A DNA stretch of 64,000 bases from Nocardia anaemiae NBRC 100462. Its GTDB lineage: Bacteria > Actinomycetota > Actinomycetes > Mycobacteriales > Mycobacteriaceae. The stretch covers positions 124,001 to 188,000 of the forward strand of contig NZ_BDAZ01000008.1 of NCBI RefSeq assembly GCF_001612725.1, given 5' to 3'. The notes under the pieces were generated by a model, which saw only the letters and a list, made by a program, of their open reading frames with translations, had not been told where the DNA came from and made no database searches. This document shows, in pieces, positions 28,729 through 36,445 of the stretch (its first letter is position 1; every line of letters begins with the position of its first letter). The position numbers and the translations under genes are program-made.

Positions 28729-28783
28729 GCGAGCGAACGATGAGCACAGCCGTCACAGAGCCGAGCGCTAGCGAGGCGCAGGC
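28725..28783 (+). repeat. Intergenic ATGAG(C/T)GAGCGAA...GCGAGGCGCAGGC repeat element
   Basis: This 59-base element fills the gap between the stop of the 116-residue protein and the ATG of the YbaB-like gene. It matches the element at 35921-36000 at both ends (ATGAGCGAGCGAA, ATGAGCACAGCCG, and GAGCCGAGCG..AGCGAGGCGCAGGC) and ends exactly at the next gene's ATG. The other copy is 21 bases longer in the middle. The downstream gene's ribosome site, GCGAGGCGCAGGC, is therefore supplied by the repeat. Confidence 0.8.
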
Positions 28784-29131
28784 ATGAGCGCGGAAATGGA
28801 TGCGTTGGTCGCCAACGCGACGGCGAAACTGGAGGCGCTCGAGGCCGCGCTGTACGGCCTGAAGCAGGTGCACGGCCGGTTCCGGACCGAGGACGGGACG
28901 GTCAGCGTCGAGGTGAACAGCGACGGCGCGCTGGTCGCGCTGAGCCTGTCGGAATCGGTCACCTCGCTGCCGCCCGCCGAGGTCGGCCAGCTGATCGTAT
29001 GGGCCTGTCGCCAGGCCGCCGAGGACGCCGGTGCGCAGCGATCGAAGGTCGTTGCGACACTGAACGAGTCATTCGCGGTCGCGCCGAAGGGTGCCCCCGG
29101 AAGCATTGGAGGCGGGCCGGATAGTCACTGA
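28784..29131 (+). CDS. YbaB/EbfC-family (EspL-like) protein
   Basis: This 115-residue protein has the YbaB/EbfC fold: an N-terminal helix (MDALVANATAKLEALEAALYG), a beta core (TEDGTVSVEVNSDGALVALS) and a C-terminal helix. YbaB-like proteins such as EspL accompany ESX-1 substrates in mycobacteria, and they also occur as nucleoid-associated proteins. Its place in the cassette favours the secretion role. The start codon and ribosome site come from the upstream repeat element. Confidence 0.75.
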   Translation: MSAEMDALVANATAKLEALEAALYGLKQVHGRFRTEDGTVSVEVNSDGALVALSLSESVTSLPPAEVGQLIVWACRQAAEDAGAQRSKVVATLNESFAVAPKGAPGSIGGGPDSH

Positions 29132-29157
29132 CTCGGAAGGTCGATAGGCTTCCGCAC

Positions 29158-30423
29158 ATGGCTTCTGGAGACATCGTCCCGATCGAGCTCGGCCTGACCG
29201 ACGGCGATCTCGTCACCCTGTGGGCACCGCGCTGGCGCGACGGTGATGACGAGTGGGAGGCGTTCCTCGGACATGAGGACTCCCTCTACGGTTTCGAGAC
29301 CGTCGCGGAGCTGGCCGCATTCATCCGGACCAACTCCGATAACGATCTCGTGGACCATCCGGCGTGGAAGGTCGTGGCCGGGTTGTCGGCGGTCGAACTG
29401 GAGCCGGAGGAGAACTTCACCTTCGATCTGGTCGGGGTGCCGGAGCTGGTCGCCAGCGATCCCGATGTGGACACCATCGCCGAGCTCGACGACACGCTCA
29501 GCATGGTGCGCAATATCGGTGAGGTGTGCGAGCTGGAGACGGTGACCAAGTTCTTCGGCTCGCATCCGGTGGTCGGCGCGTTGGCCAGCGGCGTGAGCGC
29601 CTTCGTCGGGCGCGACGGCGAGGAGCTGTGGGATCAGATCGGCGCGGCCATCGCCAAGGGCTGGGACGATGTCCTCGACGCCATCGACTCCGTGGTGCAG
29701 ACCCCCGAGGTCGACGCCGAGGCGGTCGCGGTCGCGGAGGCCGAACTGCTCGCCGCGGAGGAGAACGTCGTCGACGCCGATGACGCGGCCGACAGCGAGG
29801 AGGACGAGGAATTCGAATCCGTCGACCTCGATGCGGACGACGAGGACGAAGAGGACGAGGAAGAAGAAGACGAGTCGTTCTGGCACGAGGTCGGCATCGA
29901 CCCGGTCAAGATCGTCACCTCCGACGGCACCTACTTCACGCTGCGCTGCTACCTCGACGACGAGCCGATCTTCCTCGGCAAGGACGGATCCATCACCGTC
30001 TTCGGCTCCGAGCGTGCGCTGGCCCGCTATCTGGCCGATGACCATGAGCACGAGCTGGCGCGGGTGAGCACCTACACCGATGTGCAGACCGCCGCCGTCG
30101 ACGGTTCGCTCGAGGTCGAGGTGACCGACGAGAACGTCTACGTGCTGCCCGGTCTCGCCGACGATCTGGCCGAGGGTCCGGAGGCGGTCGATATCGAACA
30201 GCTGGATCTGGCGGTCGAATTGTTCACCGACGCAGCCGATTACGCCGATGACGACACGGTGGAGCAGGCGCTGGCGCAGTCCACCCCACTCGGCTGGTAC
30301 GTCTCCTACCTGTTGAACCCGGACCCGACCCGCCTGGCCCCGAACCCGCCGTTCACCGCGGAGGCCCAGAGCTGGCGGGACCTGGAGCGCAACTTCGAGT
30401 CCAGGCTCACGCAGGAGAAGTAG
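29158..30423 (+). CDS. Rv3311-like acidic protein
   Basis: This 421-residue cytoplasmic protein matches M. tuberculosis Rv3311 in position, length and character. Two alpha/beta parts flank a highly acidic stretch of about 45 residues (about 205-245), rich in Glu and Asp with runs such as EDEEDEEEEDE. The N-terminal half contains a WRDGDDEWEAFLGHEDSLYG pattern and the C-terminal half repeats the layout as a related unit (LRCYLDDEPIFLGKDGSITV, then SERALARYL). The function is unknown. Its stop is immediately against the stop of add. Confidence 0.8.
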   Translation: MASGDIVPIELGLTDGDLVTLWAPRWRDGDDEWEAFLGHEDSLYGFETVAELAAFIRTNSDNDLVDHPAWKVVAGLSAVELEPEENFTFDLVGVPELVASDPDVDTIAELDDTLSMVRNIGEVCELETVTKFFGSHPVVGALASGVSAFVGRDGEELWDQIGAAIAKGWDDVLDAIDSVVQTPEVDAEAVAVAEAELLAAEENVVDADDAADSEEDEEFESVDLDADDEDEEDEEEEDESFWHEVGIDPVKIVTSDGTYFTLRCYLDDEPIFLGKDGSITVFGSERALARYLADDHEHELARVSTYTDVQTAAVDGSLEVEVTDENVYVLPGLADDLAEGPEAVDIEQLDLAVELFTDAADYADDDTVEQALAQSTPLGWYVSYLLNPDPTRLAPNPPFTAEAQSWRDLERNFESRLTQEK

Positions 30424-31521
30424 CTAGCCGAGCAGTACGGCGTAACCCGGCTTGATGATGTCGTCGATGATGCGCAGGCGTTCGGGGAACGGGATGAACG
30501 CGGACTTCATCGCGTTGATGGTGAAGCGTTCGAGGTCGCTCCAGCCGTAGCCGAAGGTCTCTACCAGCTTGAGCATCTCCTGGCTCATGCTGGTATCGCT
30601 CATCAGGCGGTTGTCGGTATTGACGGTGACGCGGAAGCGCAGCCGCGCCAGCAGGTCGAACGGATGCTTGTCGAGTGCGGGGACCGCGCCGGTCTGCACA
30701 TTCGACGACGGACAGAGCTCGAGCGGAATTCGGGCATCCCGCACGTAGTTCGCGACCAGTCCGAGCTGCGCATCCTCGACCGCGCCGGGAACGGTGATGT
30801 CGTCGGTGATCCGCACGCCGTGGCCGAGCCGATCGCAGCCGCAGAATGCCAGTGCCTCGTGGATGGACGGCAGTCCGAACGCCTCACCGGCGTGAATGGT
30901 GAAGTGCGCGCTATTGGCTCGCATGTATTCGAAGGCGTCCAGGTGGCGGCTTGGTGGGAAGCCCGCTTCCGCGCCCGCGATATCGAAACCGCCGACACCA
31001 CGATCGCGCCACCGCACCGCGAGTTCGGCGATCTCACGCGAACGCGCGGCATGCCGCATGGCGGTGAGCAGGCAGATCACCACGATCGGGTGACCGGCCT
31101 CGGCCGCGGCCGCCGCACCCTCGCGGAATCCGGCGAGGGTGTGCTCGACCACCTCGTCCAAGGTCAGGCCGCGCTCCAGATGCTGTTCGGGAGCGAAGCG
31201 CACTTCGGCATAGACCACGCTGTCGGCGGCGAGGTCTTCCGCGCATTCCCGAGCCACGCGGCGCAGGCCCTCGGGAGTCTGCATTACCGCGACGGTGTGC
31301 GCGAAGGTTTCCAGATAGAGCTCGAGCGAGCCGCTGTCGGCCGCATCGCGGAACCACGCCGCCAGCTCGGTCTCATTGTCGGCGGGTAGGTCGTCGTAAC
31401 CGCAATCGGCGGCGAGCTCCAAAACCGTCGCGGGCCGCAGACCACCGTCGAGATGATCGTGCAGCAGCGCCTTGGGAGCCTGGCGGATCGAGGCAAGGGT
31501 CAAAGGCATCGGTCCTGTCAT
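30424..31521 (-). CDS. add: Adenosine deaminase
   Basis: This zinc enzyme deaminates adenosine and deoxyadenosine to the inosine forms, which deoD then cleaves. The protein has 365 residues with the ATG at 31521, the usual actinobacterial length. It shows the zinc ligands in [10 protein letters not shown], the HAGEAFG segment, the catalytic His in DRLGHG and the metal Asp in [18 protein letters not shown] two codons earlier is an alternative start. It is followed on the same strand by no gene, its stop abutting the Rv3311-like gene. Confidence 0.95.
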   Translation of the reverse strand: MTGPMPLTLASIRQAPKALLHDHLDGGLRPATVLELAADCGYDDLPADNETELAAWFRDAADSGSLELYLETFAHTVAVMQTPEGLRRVARECAEDLAADSVVYAEVRFAPEQHLERGLTLDEVVEHTLAGFREGAAAAAEAGHPIVVICLLTAMRHAARSREIAELAVRWRDRGVGGFDIAGAEAGFPPSRHLDAFEYMRANSAHFTIHAGEAFGLPSIHEALAFCGCDRLGHGVRITDDITVPGAVEDAQLGLVANYVRDARIPLELCPSSNVQTGAVPALDKHPFDLLARLRFRVTVNTDNRLMSDTSMSQEMLKLVETFGYGWSDLERFTINAMKSAFIPFPERLRIIDDIIKPGYAVLLG

Positions 31522-31797
31522 GACCACACGTTAGCCGCACCGACCCCGTCATGCGGCTGTGATTGCGCTCTCCGCCGCCCCTACCAGAGACATAACCCGC
31601 AATTTCCCTGCTCGAGTAGCCGATAGCACACCCCGAGTACCGGAAATCCCCTTTGACCAGCCAAGAATTAACGTAGCGGTCGGTTTCCCGCCCACTTGCC
31701 GTCAATCCTCACACAGCACCATCTCTGTCCGATCGACTCACACTGGGATCAGTCGAAGTCTCGCGCTTGAAATCGACTGCGGCGGCTCGCTGTGGCG

Positions 31798-33084
31798 TCA
31801 GGGGGCGATGCGGTCCAGCACCAAAGGGGTTGGTGGTGCGGGCGTGGTTCCGATGGTGAAGGAGTTTTCGAGGGCGGCGAGGGCGGCGGGGAAGGCTTGC
31901 GGGGTGTCGGTGTGCAGGGTGAGTAGGGGTTGGCCGGTGGTTACGGAATCGCCTGGCTTGGCGTGCATTTCGATGCCCGCGCCGAATTGGACGGGGTCGC
32001 CCTGGCGGGCGCGACCGGCGCCGAGTCGCCAGGCGGCGATGCCGACGGCCATGGCATCCAGGCGGGTGAGCACACCGGCTTGTTCGGCCCGCACGATCTC
32101 GGTGTGCTTCGCGCGCGGCAGGGGCGCATCCGGATCGCCGCCTTGGGCCTGGATCATGGCACGCCAATGGTCCATCGCACGGCCATCGGCGAGCACGTCG
32201 GCGGGGTCGATATCGAGTCCGGCCTGGGCGACCATCTCGCGGGCGAGGATGAGCGTCAGCTCGACGACGTCGGCGGGGCCTCCGCCCGCGAGCACCTCCA
32301 CCGATTCGGCGACCTCGAGTGCATTGCCCGCGGTACGTCCGAGGGGTGTGTCCATCGCGGTCAGCAGCGCAACCGTCCGTACCCCGGCATCGGTGCCGAG
32401 TTCGACCATGGCCGTTGCCAATTCACGCGCGCCGTCCACGGTTTTCAGGAAGGCGCCCGCGCCGACCTTCACGTCGAGGACGAGCGCGGCGGTCCCTTCG
32501 GCGATTTTCTTGCTCATGATCGAGCTGGCGATCAATGGTATGGATTCGACGGTCCCGGTGACATCACGCAGCGCGTACAGCCGCTTATCGGCGGGGGCGA
32601 GATCGGCTCCCGCCGCGCACACCACCGCACCGATGCCGGGATCGGACAGTATCTCGCGCATCCGCGCCACCGGCACATCGGCCTGCCAGCCCGGGATCGC
32701 CTCCAGCTTGTCCAGCGTCCCGCCGGTATGCCCCAACCCGCGCCCGGAAAGCTGCGGCACGGCGGCCCCACAGGCGGCGACCAACGGCGCCAACGGCAAC
32801 GTGATCTTGTCCCCCACCCCGCCGGTCGAATGCTTGTCCACCGTCGGCCGCGCCAGATCGGTGAAGTCCATCCGCCGCCCCGACGCGATCATGGCATTCG
32901 TCCACCGCACGGTCTCGCGCCGCGTCATCCCCCGCCACACGATCGCCATCGCCAACGCCGCCATCTGCTCGTCGGCCACCGCCCCCTTGGTGAATCCATC
33001 CACCACCCAATCGATCTGCGCATCCGACAGCTCCCCGCCGTCGCGCTTGGTCGTAATGATCGAAACCGCGTCCACTGCCGTCAC
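31798..33084 (-). CDS. deoA: Thymidine phosphorylase
   Basis: This phosphorylase cleaves thymidine or deoxyuridine to the base and deoxyribose-1-phosphate. The protein has about 428 residues. The signatures are RTKRDGG-like ITTKRDGGELSD at the N-terminus, DKHSTGGVGDK and the family signature SGRGLGHTGGTLDKLEAIPG. The longest frame runs far upstream, but the GTG at 33084 gives a family-typical N-terminus; 33108 is an alternative GTG. It lies between add and cdd as in Rv3313c-Rv3315c, except that three small genes now separate it from cdd. Confidence 0.93.
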   Translation of the reverse strand: MTAVDAVSIITTKRDGGELSDAQIDWVVDGFTKGAVADEQMAALAMAIVWRGMTRRETVRWTNAMIASGRRMDFTDLARPTVDKHSTGGVGDKITLPLAPLVAACGAAVPQLSGRGLGHTGGTLDKLEAIPGWQADVPVARMREILSDPGIGAVVCAAGADLAPADKRLYALRDVTGTVESIPLIASSIMSKKIAEGTAALVLDVKVGAGAFLKTVDGARELATAMVELGTDAGVRTVALLTAMDTPLGRTAGNALEVAESVEVLAGGGPADVVELTLILAREMVAQAGLDIDPADVLADGRAMDHWRAMIQAQGGDPDAPLPRAKHTEIVRAEQAGVLTRLDAMAVGIAAWRLGAGRARQGDPVQFGAGIEMHAKPGDSVTTGQPLLTLHTDTPQAFPAALAALENSFTIGTTPAPPTPLVLDRIAP

Positions 33085-33180
33085 ACCGGCAAGTCTGGCA
33101 CGGGACACGCTCGCACCCTGGAACTTGTCGGTGCCCTCCGATAGCCTCGCCGCAGCATCGAGTCGACGTTTGGGGGAGCA

Positions 33181-33420
33181 ATGACGCACGCACACATGGA
33201 CCGCCGCATGACGAATCTCGAGTCCAGGATCCGCGAGGTCGAAGAGGGCTTCGGCGAATCCCAATTGCAGCTGACGCGCCGAATCACCGCAATCGAAATC
33301 GTCCAGAAGCGAAGCTTCTGCCGCATTCTCGAGCACCTCGGCGTCCCCGCCGAAGAAATCTCGCAGATCACGGTCACGACCGAGTCCGAGATCGACGCCG
33401 TCCTCGACGAAGACTGCTGA
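33181..33420 (+). CDS. Small coiled-coil protein with C-terminal Cys, copy 1 of 3
   Basis: This is a 79-residue protein of no family known to me. The N-terminus (MTHAHMDRRMTNLESRIREV) begins a charged heptad-like helix, followed by an SQLQLTRRITAIE segment and the acidic tail TESEIDAVLDEDC ending in the only other conserved residue, a terminal cysteine. GGGGGA lies before the ATG. The gene and its two downstream paralogues run opposite to deoA and cdd and separate that conserved pair. Compared with the other two copies it lacks about ten residues in the middle. The last 42 bases are identical to those of copy 2. Confidence 0.75.
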   Translation: MTHAHMDRRMTNLESRIREVEEGFGESQLQLTRRITAIEIVQKRSFCRILEHLGVPAEEISQITVTTESEIDAVLDEDC

Positions 33421-33431
33421 GGACGGCCACC

Positions 33432-33701
33432 ATGACTTCCGCACACATCGAGCGCCGCATGACGAATCTCGAAGCACGAGTGTCCGACATCGAGGAAGGC
33501 TACGGCGAATCCCAGCTCGGACTGACGCGCCGAGTTACCGGACTCGAGATCTGGGCCGGACGTGTCACCGCCCATGCGAACAGCGTGGGCCAAAACGTGA
33601 AGCTCATCGCCGAGCACCTCGGGATCAGCCCGGTCGACACACCGACGATCACCATGTCGACCGAGTCCGAGATCGACGCCGTCCTCGACGAAGACTGCTG
33701 A
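33432..33701 (+). CDS. Small coiled-coil protein with C-terminal Cys, copy 2 of 3
   Basis: This 89-residue paralogue of the genes on both sides has the N-terminus MTSAHIERRMTNLEARVSDI, a middle helix (VTAHANSVGQNVKLIAEHLG) and the tail TESEIDAVLDEDC. It starts 11 bases after copy 1 with GAGGACGG as the ribosome site, so the three form an operon. The 42 bases at the 3' end match copy 1 exactly while the middle differs, which indicates a recent duplication or gene conversion. The function is unknown. Confidence 0.75.
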   Translation: MTSAHIERRMTNLEARVSDIEEGYGESQLGLTRRVTGLEIWAGRVTAHANSVGQNVKLIAEHLGISPVDTPTITMSTESEIDAVLDEDC

Positions 33702-33709
33702 GGGCCGAC

Positions 33710-33979
33710 ATGACATCCGCACACATCGATCGCCGAGTCGCCGAGCTCGAGGCACGAGTCGACGAGTTCGAAACCAGCCATGGCGACACGCTCTACGGTC
33801 TGTCCAGAGATGTTCGGGGACTGAAGATCTGCACGCACCGGCTCGCGGTGCAGACGAACACCATCGGAGCAGGCATCGCGCTGATAATGGAGCGAATGGG
33901 GCTACCGCCGATTCAGCTCACCGAGGTCGAGATGCCGACGGAAGCCGATATCGACGCTTCGTTCGAAGATGACTGCTGA
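33710..33979 (+). CDS. Small coiled-coil protein with C-terminal Cys, copy 3 of 3
   Basis: This 89-residue member begins MTSAHIDRRVAELEARVDEF and ends with TEADIDASFEDDC. It is the most diverged in the centre (THRLAVQTNTIGAGIALIME) but keeps the N-terminal helix, the length of copy 2 and the acidic tail with the final Asp-Asp-Cys. It begins 8 bases after copy 2 with GAGGG as the ribosome site and ends 7 bases before the convergent cdd. Confidence 0.75.
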   Translation: MTSAHIDRRVAELEARVDEFETSHGDTLYGLSRDVRGLKICTHRLAVQTNTIGAGIALIMERMGLPPIQLTEVEMPTEADIDASFEDDC

Positions 33980-33986
33980 GGAAAGC

Positions 33987-34382
33987 CTAGGTCTGCCCGG
34001 CATCGAGATCGTTGGGTCCGAAGGCGTCGGGCAGTAGGTTTCGCAGCGGAAGGGGTCCGGTCTTGTGGTCGACCAGCAGGTCGGGTCCGCCGTGTTCGTA
34101 GAGCAGCTGTCGGCAACGGCCACAGGGCATCAGGATTTCGCCCCGGGAATCGGTAACGGAAACCGCCGACAAGCGCCCACCGCCGCCCGCGCACAGGTTC
34201 CCGATCAGTACGCATTCGGCGCACAGGCCTAATCCATAGGAGACGTTTTCCACATTGCACCCGACGACCACTCGGCCGTCGACCAGCCCCGCCGCCCCGA
34301 CCGGGAATCGTGAATACGGCGCGTACGCGCGCTGCATCACCTCATATGCGCTGGTCCGTAATAGGTTCCAGTCGATATCCAC
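33987..34382 (-). CDS. cdd: Cytidine deaminase
   Basis: This tetrameric zinc enzyme converts cytidine to uridine. With the GTG at 34382 it has 131 residues, the usual size; GGAAGG lies 10 bases upstream. Substrate and zinc residues are complete: NVENVSYGLGLCAEC carries the first zinc cysteine and catalytic Glu, and MPCGRCRQ the other two cysteines. It supplies the pyrimidine salvage path with deoA and upp. A decayed second copy lies about 0.6 kb to the right on the same strand. Confidence 0.95.
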   Translation of the reverse strand: MDIDWNLLRTSAYEVMQRAYAPYSRFPVGAAGLVDGRVVVGCNVENVSYGLGLCAECVLIGNLCAGGGGRLSAVSVTDSRGEILMPCGRCRQLLYEHGGPDLLVDHKTGPLPLRNLLPDAFGPNDLDAGQT

Positions 34383-34526
34383 GTGTTCGCTACCTTCCGT
34401 GGTCGAGGGGCGGGTTCCCAGATCCCAGTGCGCGGCAATAGATTCGGACATCATCGAATTCCCATCGGCCCTTCGGAAGGCGAAATCGGGTGTCCGGTCC
34501 GATCAGCGACGGCCTGTGGAACTCGC

Positions 34527-34700
34527 ATGTCACGCCGGACAACTGCGCGGGCAGGTACCCAGGACGCTGTGCTCGAACAGTACAAAATGTATGTCGAGAT
34601 GGCCGACCGGATCAGCGCCCGCTGACCAACAGCTTCTTCCTCACTCTGAACACCAGCGCCTTCACGATCATCACTGCTACTCCATCCGAGCCGGGCGGTG
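34527..34700 (+). pseudogene. Frameshifted start of a RipA-like small membrane protein
   Basis: The ATG at 34527 opens a 32-residue frame that ends DAVLEQYKMYVEMADRISAR and then stops. The next frame immediately continues TNSFFLTLNTSAFTII. Together these give the recognisable N-terminal pattern EQYK.YVEMAD.IS.RR..TNSFFLTLN of small octameric-type (RipA family) two-helix membrane proteins seen in many bacteria. The break at about 34622 needs a small deletion, and the membrane helices downstream are lost. The family assignment is from memory of the motif. Confidence 0.55.
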
Positions 34701-34959
34701 TGGACGCCTGCCCCACCGTGGCACGGGACCGCGGCTCCGAAGGAGCGCGCAAACTGGCATGCCTGGTACGCGCATCGGCCCGCCGCAAGGTCGACCGTCA
34801 TCCCGACCTCGCCGCACTGTTGGTGCCGACGCTCGCTGCGCATCTGAACGAGCTGCGAGCGATCCGGGGACACCATCACGTGCGGGTTCACCCAACGCCG
34901 GGACCGTCGAACGCACGATCCTGGTGGCCGTCACCGACGCGCGGACCGCGAACTCATGA

Positions 34960-35223
34960 CGCGATTGCCGCAACGATGCCCATCGGTGTGGTAGCGAATT
35001 TCAGCCGTAGTCGGGGCGGAATCTGCGATGGGTTTTCTATTACCGATGAGTAGGTTATCGCCCGTCGAATGAGACATTTTCCACACTGCCGACGCTCACC
35101 ATTCGGCCCATCGAACTGAGAGCCCCGACGCCGACCGGAAACCGCGAGTTCAATACATAGACATTGCACATAACTTGAATCATCTTGTCGCGCAGGATTT
35201 TTCGCTCGAATTCCGATATCGAC
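34960..35223 (-). pseudogene. Decayed second cytidine deaminase
   Basis: On the minus strand, 35159 to 35055 translates as YVLNSRFPVGVGALSSMGRM followed by VSVGSVENVSFDGR and a stop. The intact cdd reads YAPYSRFPVGAAGLVDGRVV then VGCNVENVSYGL. To the right, GTCGATATCG at 35214-35223 matches the intact gene's GTGGATATCG start but in another frame; to the left, a short LLIGN match appears with the catalytic Cys-Ala-Glu segment missing. Start codon, frame and zinc residues are lost, so it is non-functional. Confidence 0.75.
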
Positions 35224-35517
35224 GACCGCTGCCGAGCCGCGCCTCACCTGCCAACAACGGGGCCACGACGCATCCCATTACGCATCGAGAAAGGTAAACC
35301 TAACTCGCTGGACTGTAGCGCAACGCACGGTACGCCGAATTAGTTCCGCGATTGCGAGGGGATTAGAGTCCAGAACAGATCGGTTCAGGTTCCCGGCGGC
35401 GGGCCCCGCGCGAGCTATTTGGAGCAGCAAAGCGCAGCCACCTGGGCATATACATCCACGTCGCCTGCCTCGGACTTGCAACCGGGTCCATCAACGACGT
35501 TGGAGGCACCGCACTCT

Positions 35518-35916
35518 ATGACCACGATAGAAGCTCCGGCACAGCCGAAGCGGAAGACGCTGTACCGAGGCGACCCCGGAATGTGGTCGTGGGCGCTGCA
35601 CCGGATCACCGGTGTCACCATCTTCTTCTTCCTCTTCGTGCACGTCTTGGACACCGCACTGGTTCGGGTCAGCCCCGATACCTATGACCACGCCATCGAG
35701 ACCTACAAGAACCCCATCGTCGCGCTGATGGAGATGGGCCTTGTCGTCTGCGTGCTGTTCCACGCGCTCAACGGCGTCCGCGTAATCCTGGTCGACTTCT
35801 GGGGCAAGGGCCCCAAGTACCAGAAGACGATGCTCTGGGTGATTCTCGCCGTCTGGTTCCTGCTGGTGGTTCCGGCCATCGGTCGCCAGTTCTTCTACCT
35901 GTTCACGGAGCACTGA
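35518..35916 (+). CDS. sdhC: Succinate dehydrogenase cytochrome b subunit SdhC
   Basis: This 132-residue membrane anchor of complex II carries three hydrophobic segments. The haem/quinone region contains LHRITGVTIFFFLFVHVLD with conserved Ser/His-Arg and His, and a later FHALNGVRVI segment. The ATG at 35518 was chosen because GGAGG lies 11 bases before it; the longer frame adds a low-complexity stretch. It heads sdhCDAB, the order of Rv3316-Rv3319. The gap to sdhD carries a repeat element. Confidence 0.93.
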   Translation: MTTIEAPAQPKRKTLYRGDPGMWSWALHRITGVTIFFFLFVHVLDTALVRVSPDTYDHAIETYKNPIVALMEMGLVVCVLFHALNGVRVILVDFWGKGPKYQKTMLWVILAVWFLLVVPAIGRQFFYLFTEH

Positions 35917-35920
35917 TCCC

Positions 35921-36000
35921 ATGAGTGAGCGAAGCGAACGAATCATGAACACAGCCGCCACTGCGGTCATGCCGGAGCCGAGCGTCAGCGAGGCGCAGGC
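35921..36000 (+). repeat. Intergenic ATGAG(C/T)GAGCGAA...GCGAGGCGCAGGC repeat element
   Basis: This 80-base element between sdhC and sdhD begins ATGAGTGAGCGAAGCGAACG and ends GAGCCGAGCGTCAGCGAGGC GCAGGC, directly before the sdhD ATG. It is the same family as 28725-28783. It contains internal ATG and TGA triplets in more than one frame but no convincing peptide. The end of the element provides the sdhD ribosome-binding region. Confidence 0.8.
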
Positions 36001-36432
36001 ATGAGCGCACCTGTTCTCGGTAAGTCATATGACCGCCCGGCGAGCCTGGATCTCCCCCGCTCGCCGCGTGCCCGCTCCAACAACAACTTCGAGAAGTACG
36101 CCTGGCTGTTCATGCGCTTCTCCGGCCTGCTGCTGATCGTGCTGGTCCTCGGCCACATGACGATCATGCTGCTGCTCGACGGCGGCGTGAAGCGCCTGAA
36201 CTTCGCCTTCGTCGCGGGCCGCTGGTCCAGCCCGTTCTGGCAGTTCTGGGATCTGACCATGCTCTGGCTGGCCCAGCTGCACGGCGGCAACGGCCTGCGC
36301 ACCGTGATCGCGGACTACTCGCGCAAGGACTCGACCCGGTTCTGGCTGAACACCCTGCTGGCCATCTCGATGATCCTGATCGTGGGCGTCGGCACCTACG
36401 TCATCTTCACCTTCGACCCCAACATCAGTTAG
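36001..36432 (+). CDS. sdhD: Succinate dehydrogenase membrane anchor SdhD
   Basis: This 143-residue second membrane subunit of complex II has three membrane segments (WLFMRFSGLLLIVLVLGHMT, the region ending LAQLHGGNGLRTVI, and LLAISMILIVGVGTYVIF). The His in LVLGHM and the following Asp-rich loop fit the haem-binding position. The ATG directly follows the repeat element. SdhA starts 13 bases downstream. Confidence 0.92.
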   Translation: MSAPVLGKSYDRPASLDLPRSPRARSNNNFEKYAWLFMRFSGLLLIVLVLGHMTIMLLLDGGVKRLNFAFVAGRWSSPFWQFWDLTMLWLAQLHGGNGLRTVIADYSRKDSTRFWLNTLLAISMILIVGVGTYVIFTFDPNIS

Positions 36433-36445
36433 GAACAGGCACTCG

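Larger units (their letters stand above)
34455..35517. other. Region of decayed genes between cdd and sdhC
   Basis: There are about 1.06 kb without an intact gene. It contains the start of a broken small membrane protein (from 34527), a plus-strand stretch with coding-like third-position GC (about 34700-34900) that I cannot assign, a broken cytidine deaminase on the minus strand (34960-35223), and the upstream region of sdhC. Confidence 0.65.

Noticed and set aside
31559..33184. Serine-rich 541-codon frame opposite deoA
   Set aside because: Low-complexity Ser/Ala/Pro translation from the antisense of deoA; deoA has all family motifs.
33181..33979. The three small genes as a toxin-antitoxin module
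   Set aside because: All three are paralogues of one type with no toxin-like partner, so nothing in them supports a two-component toxin system.
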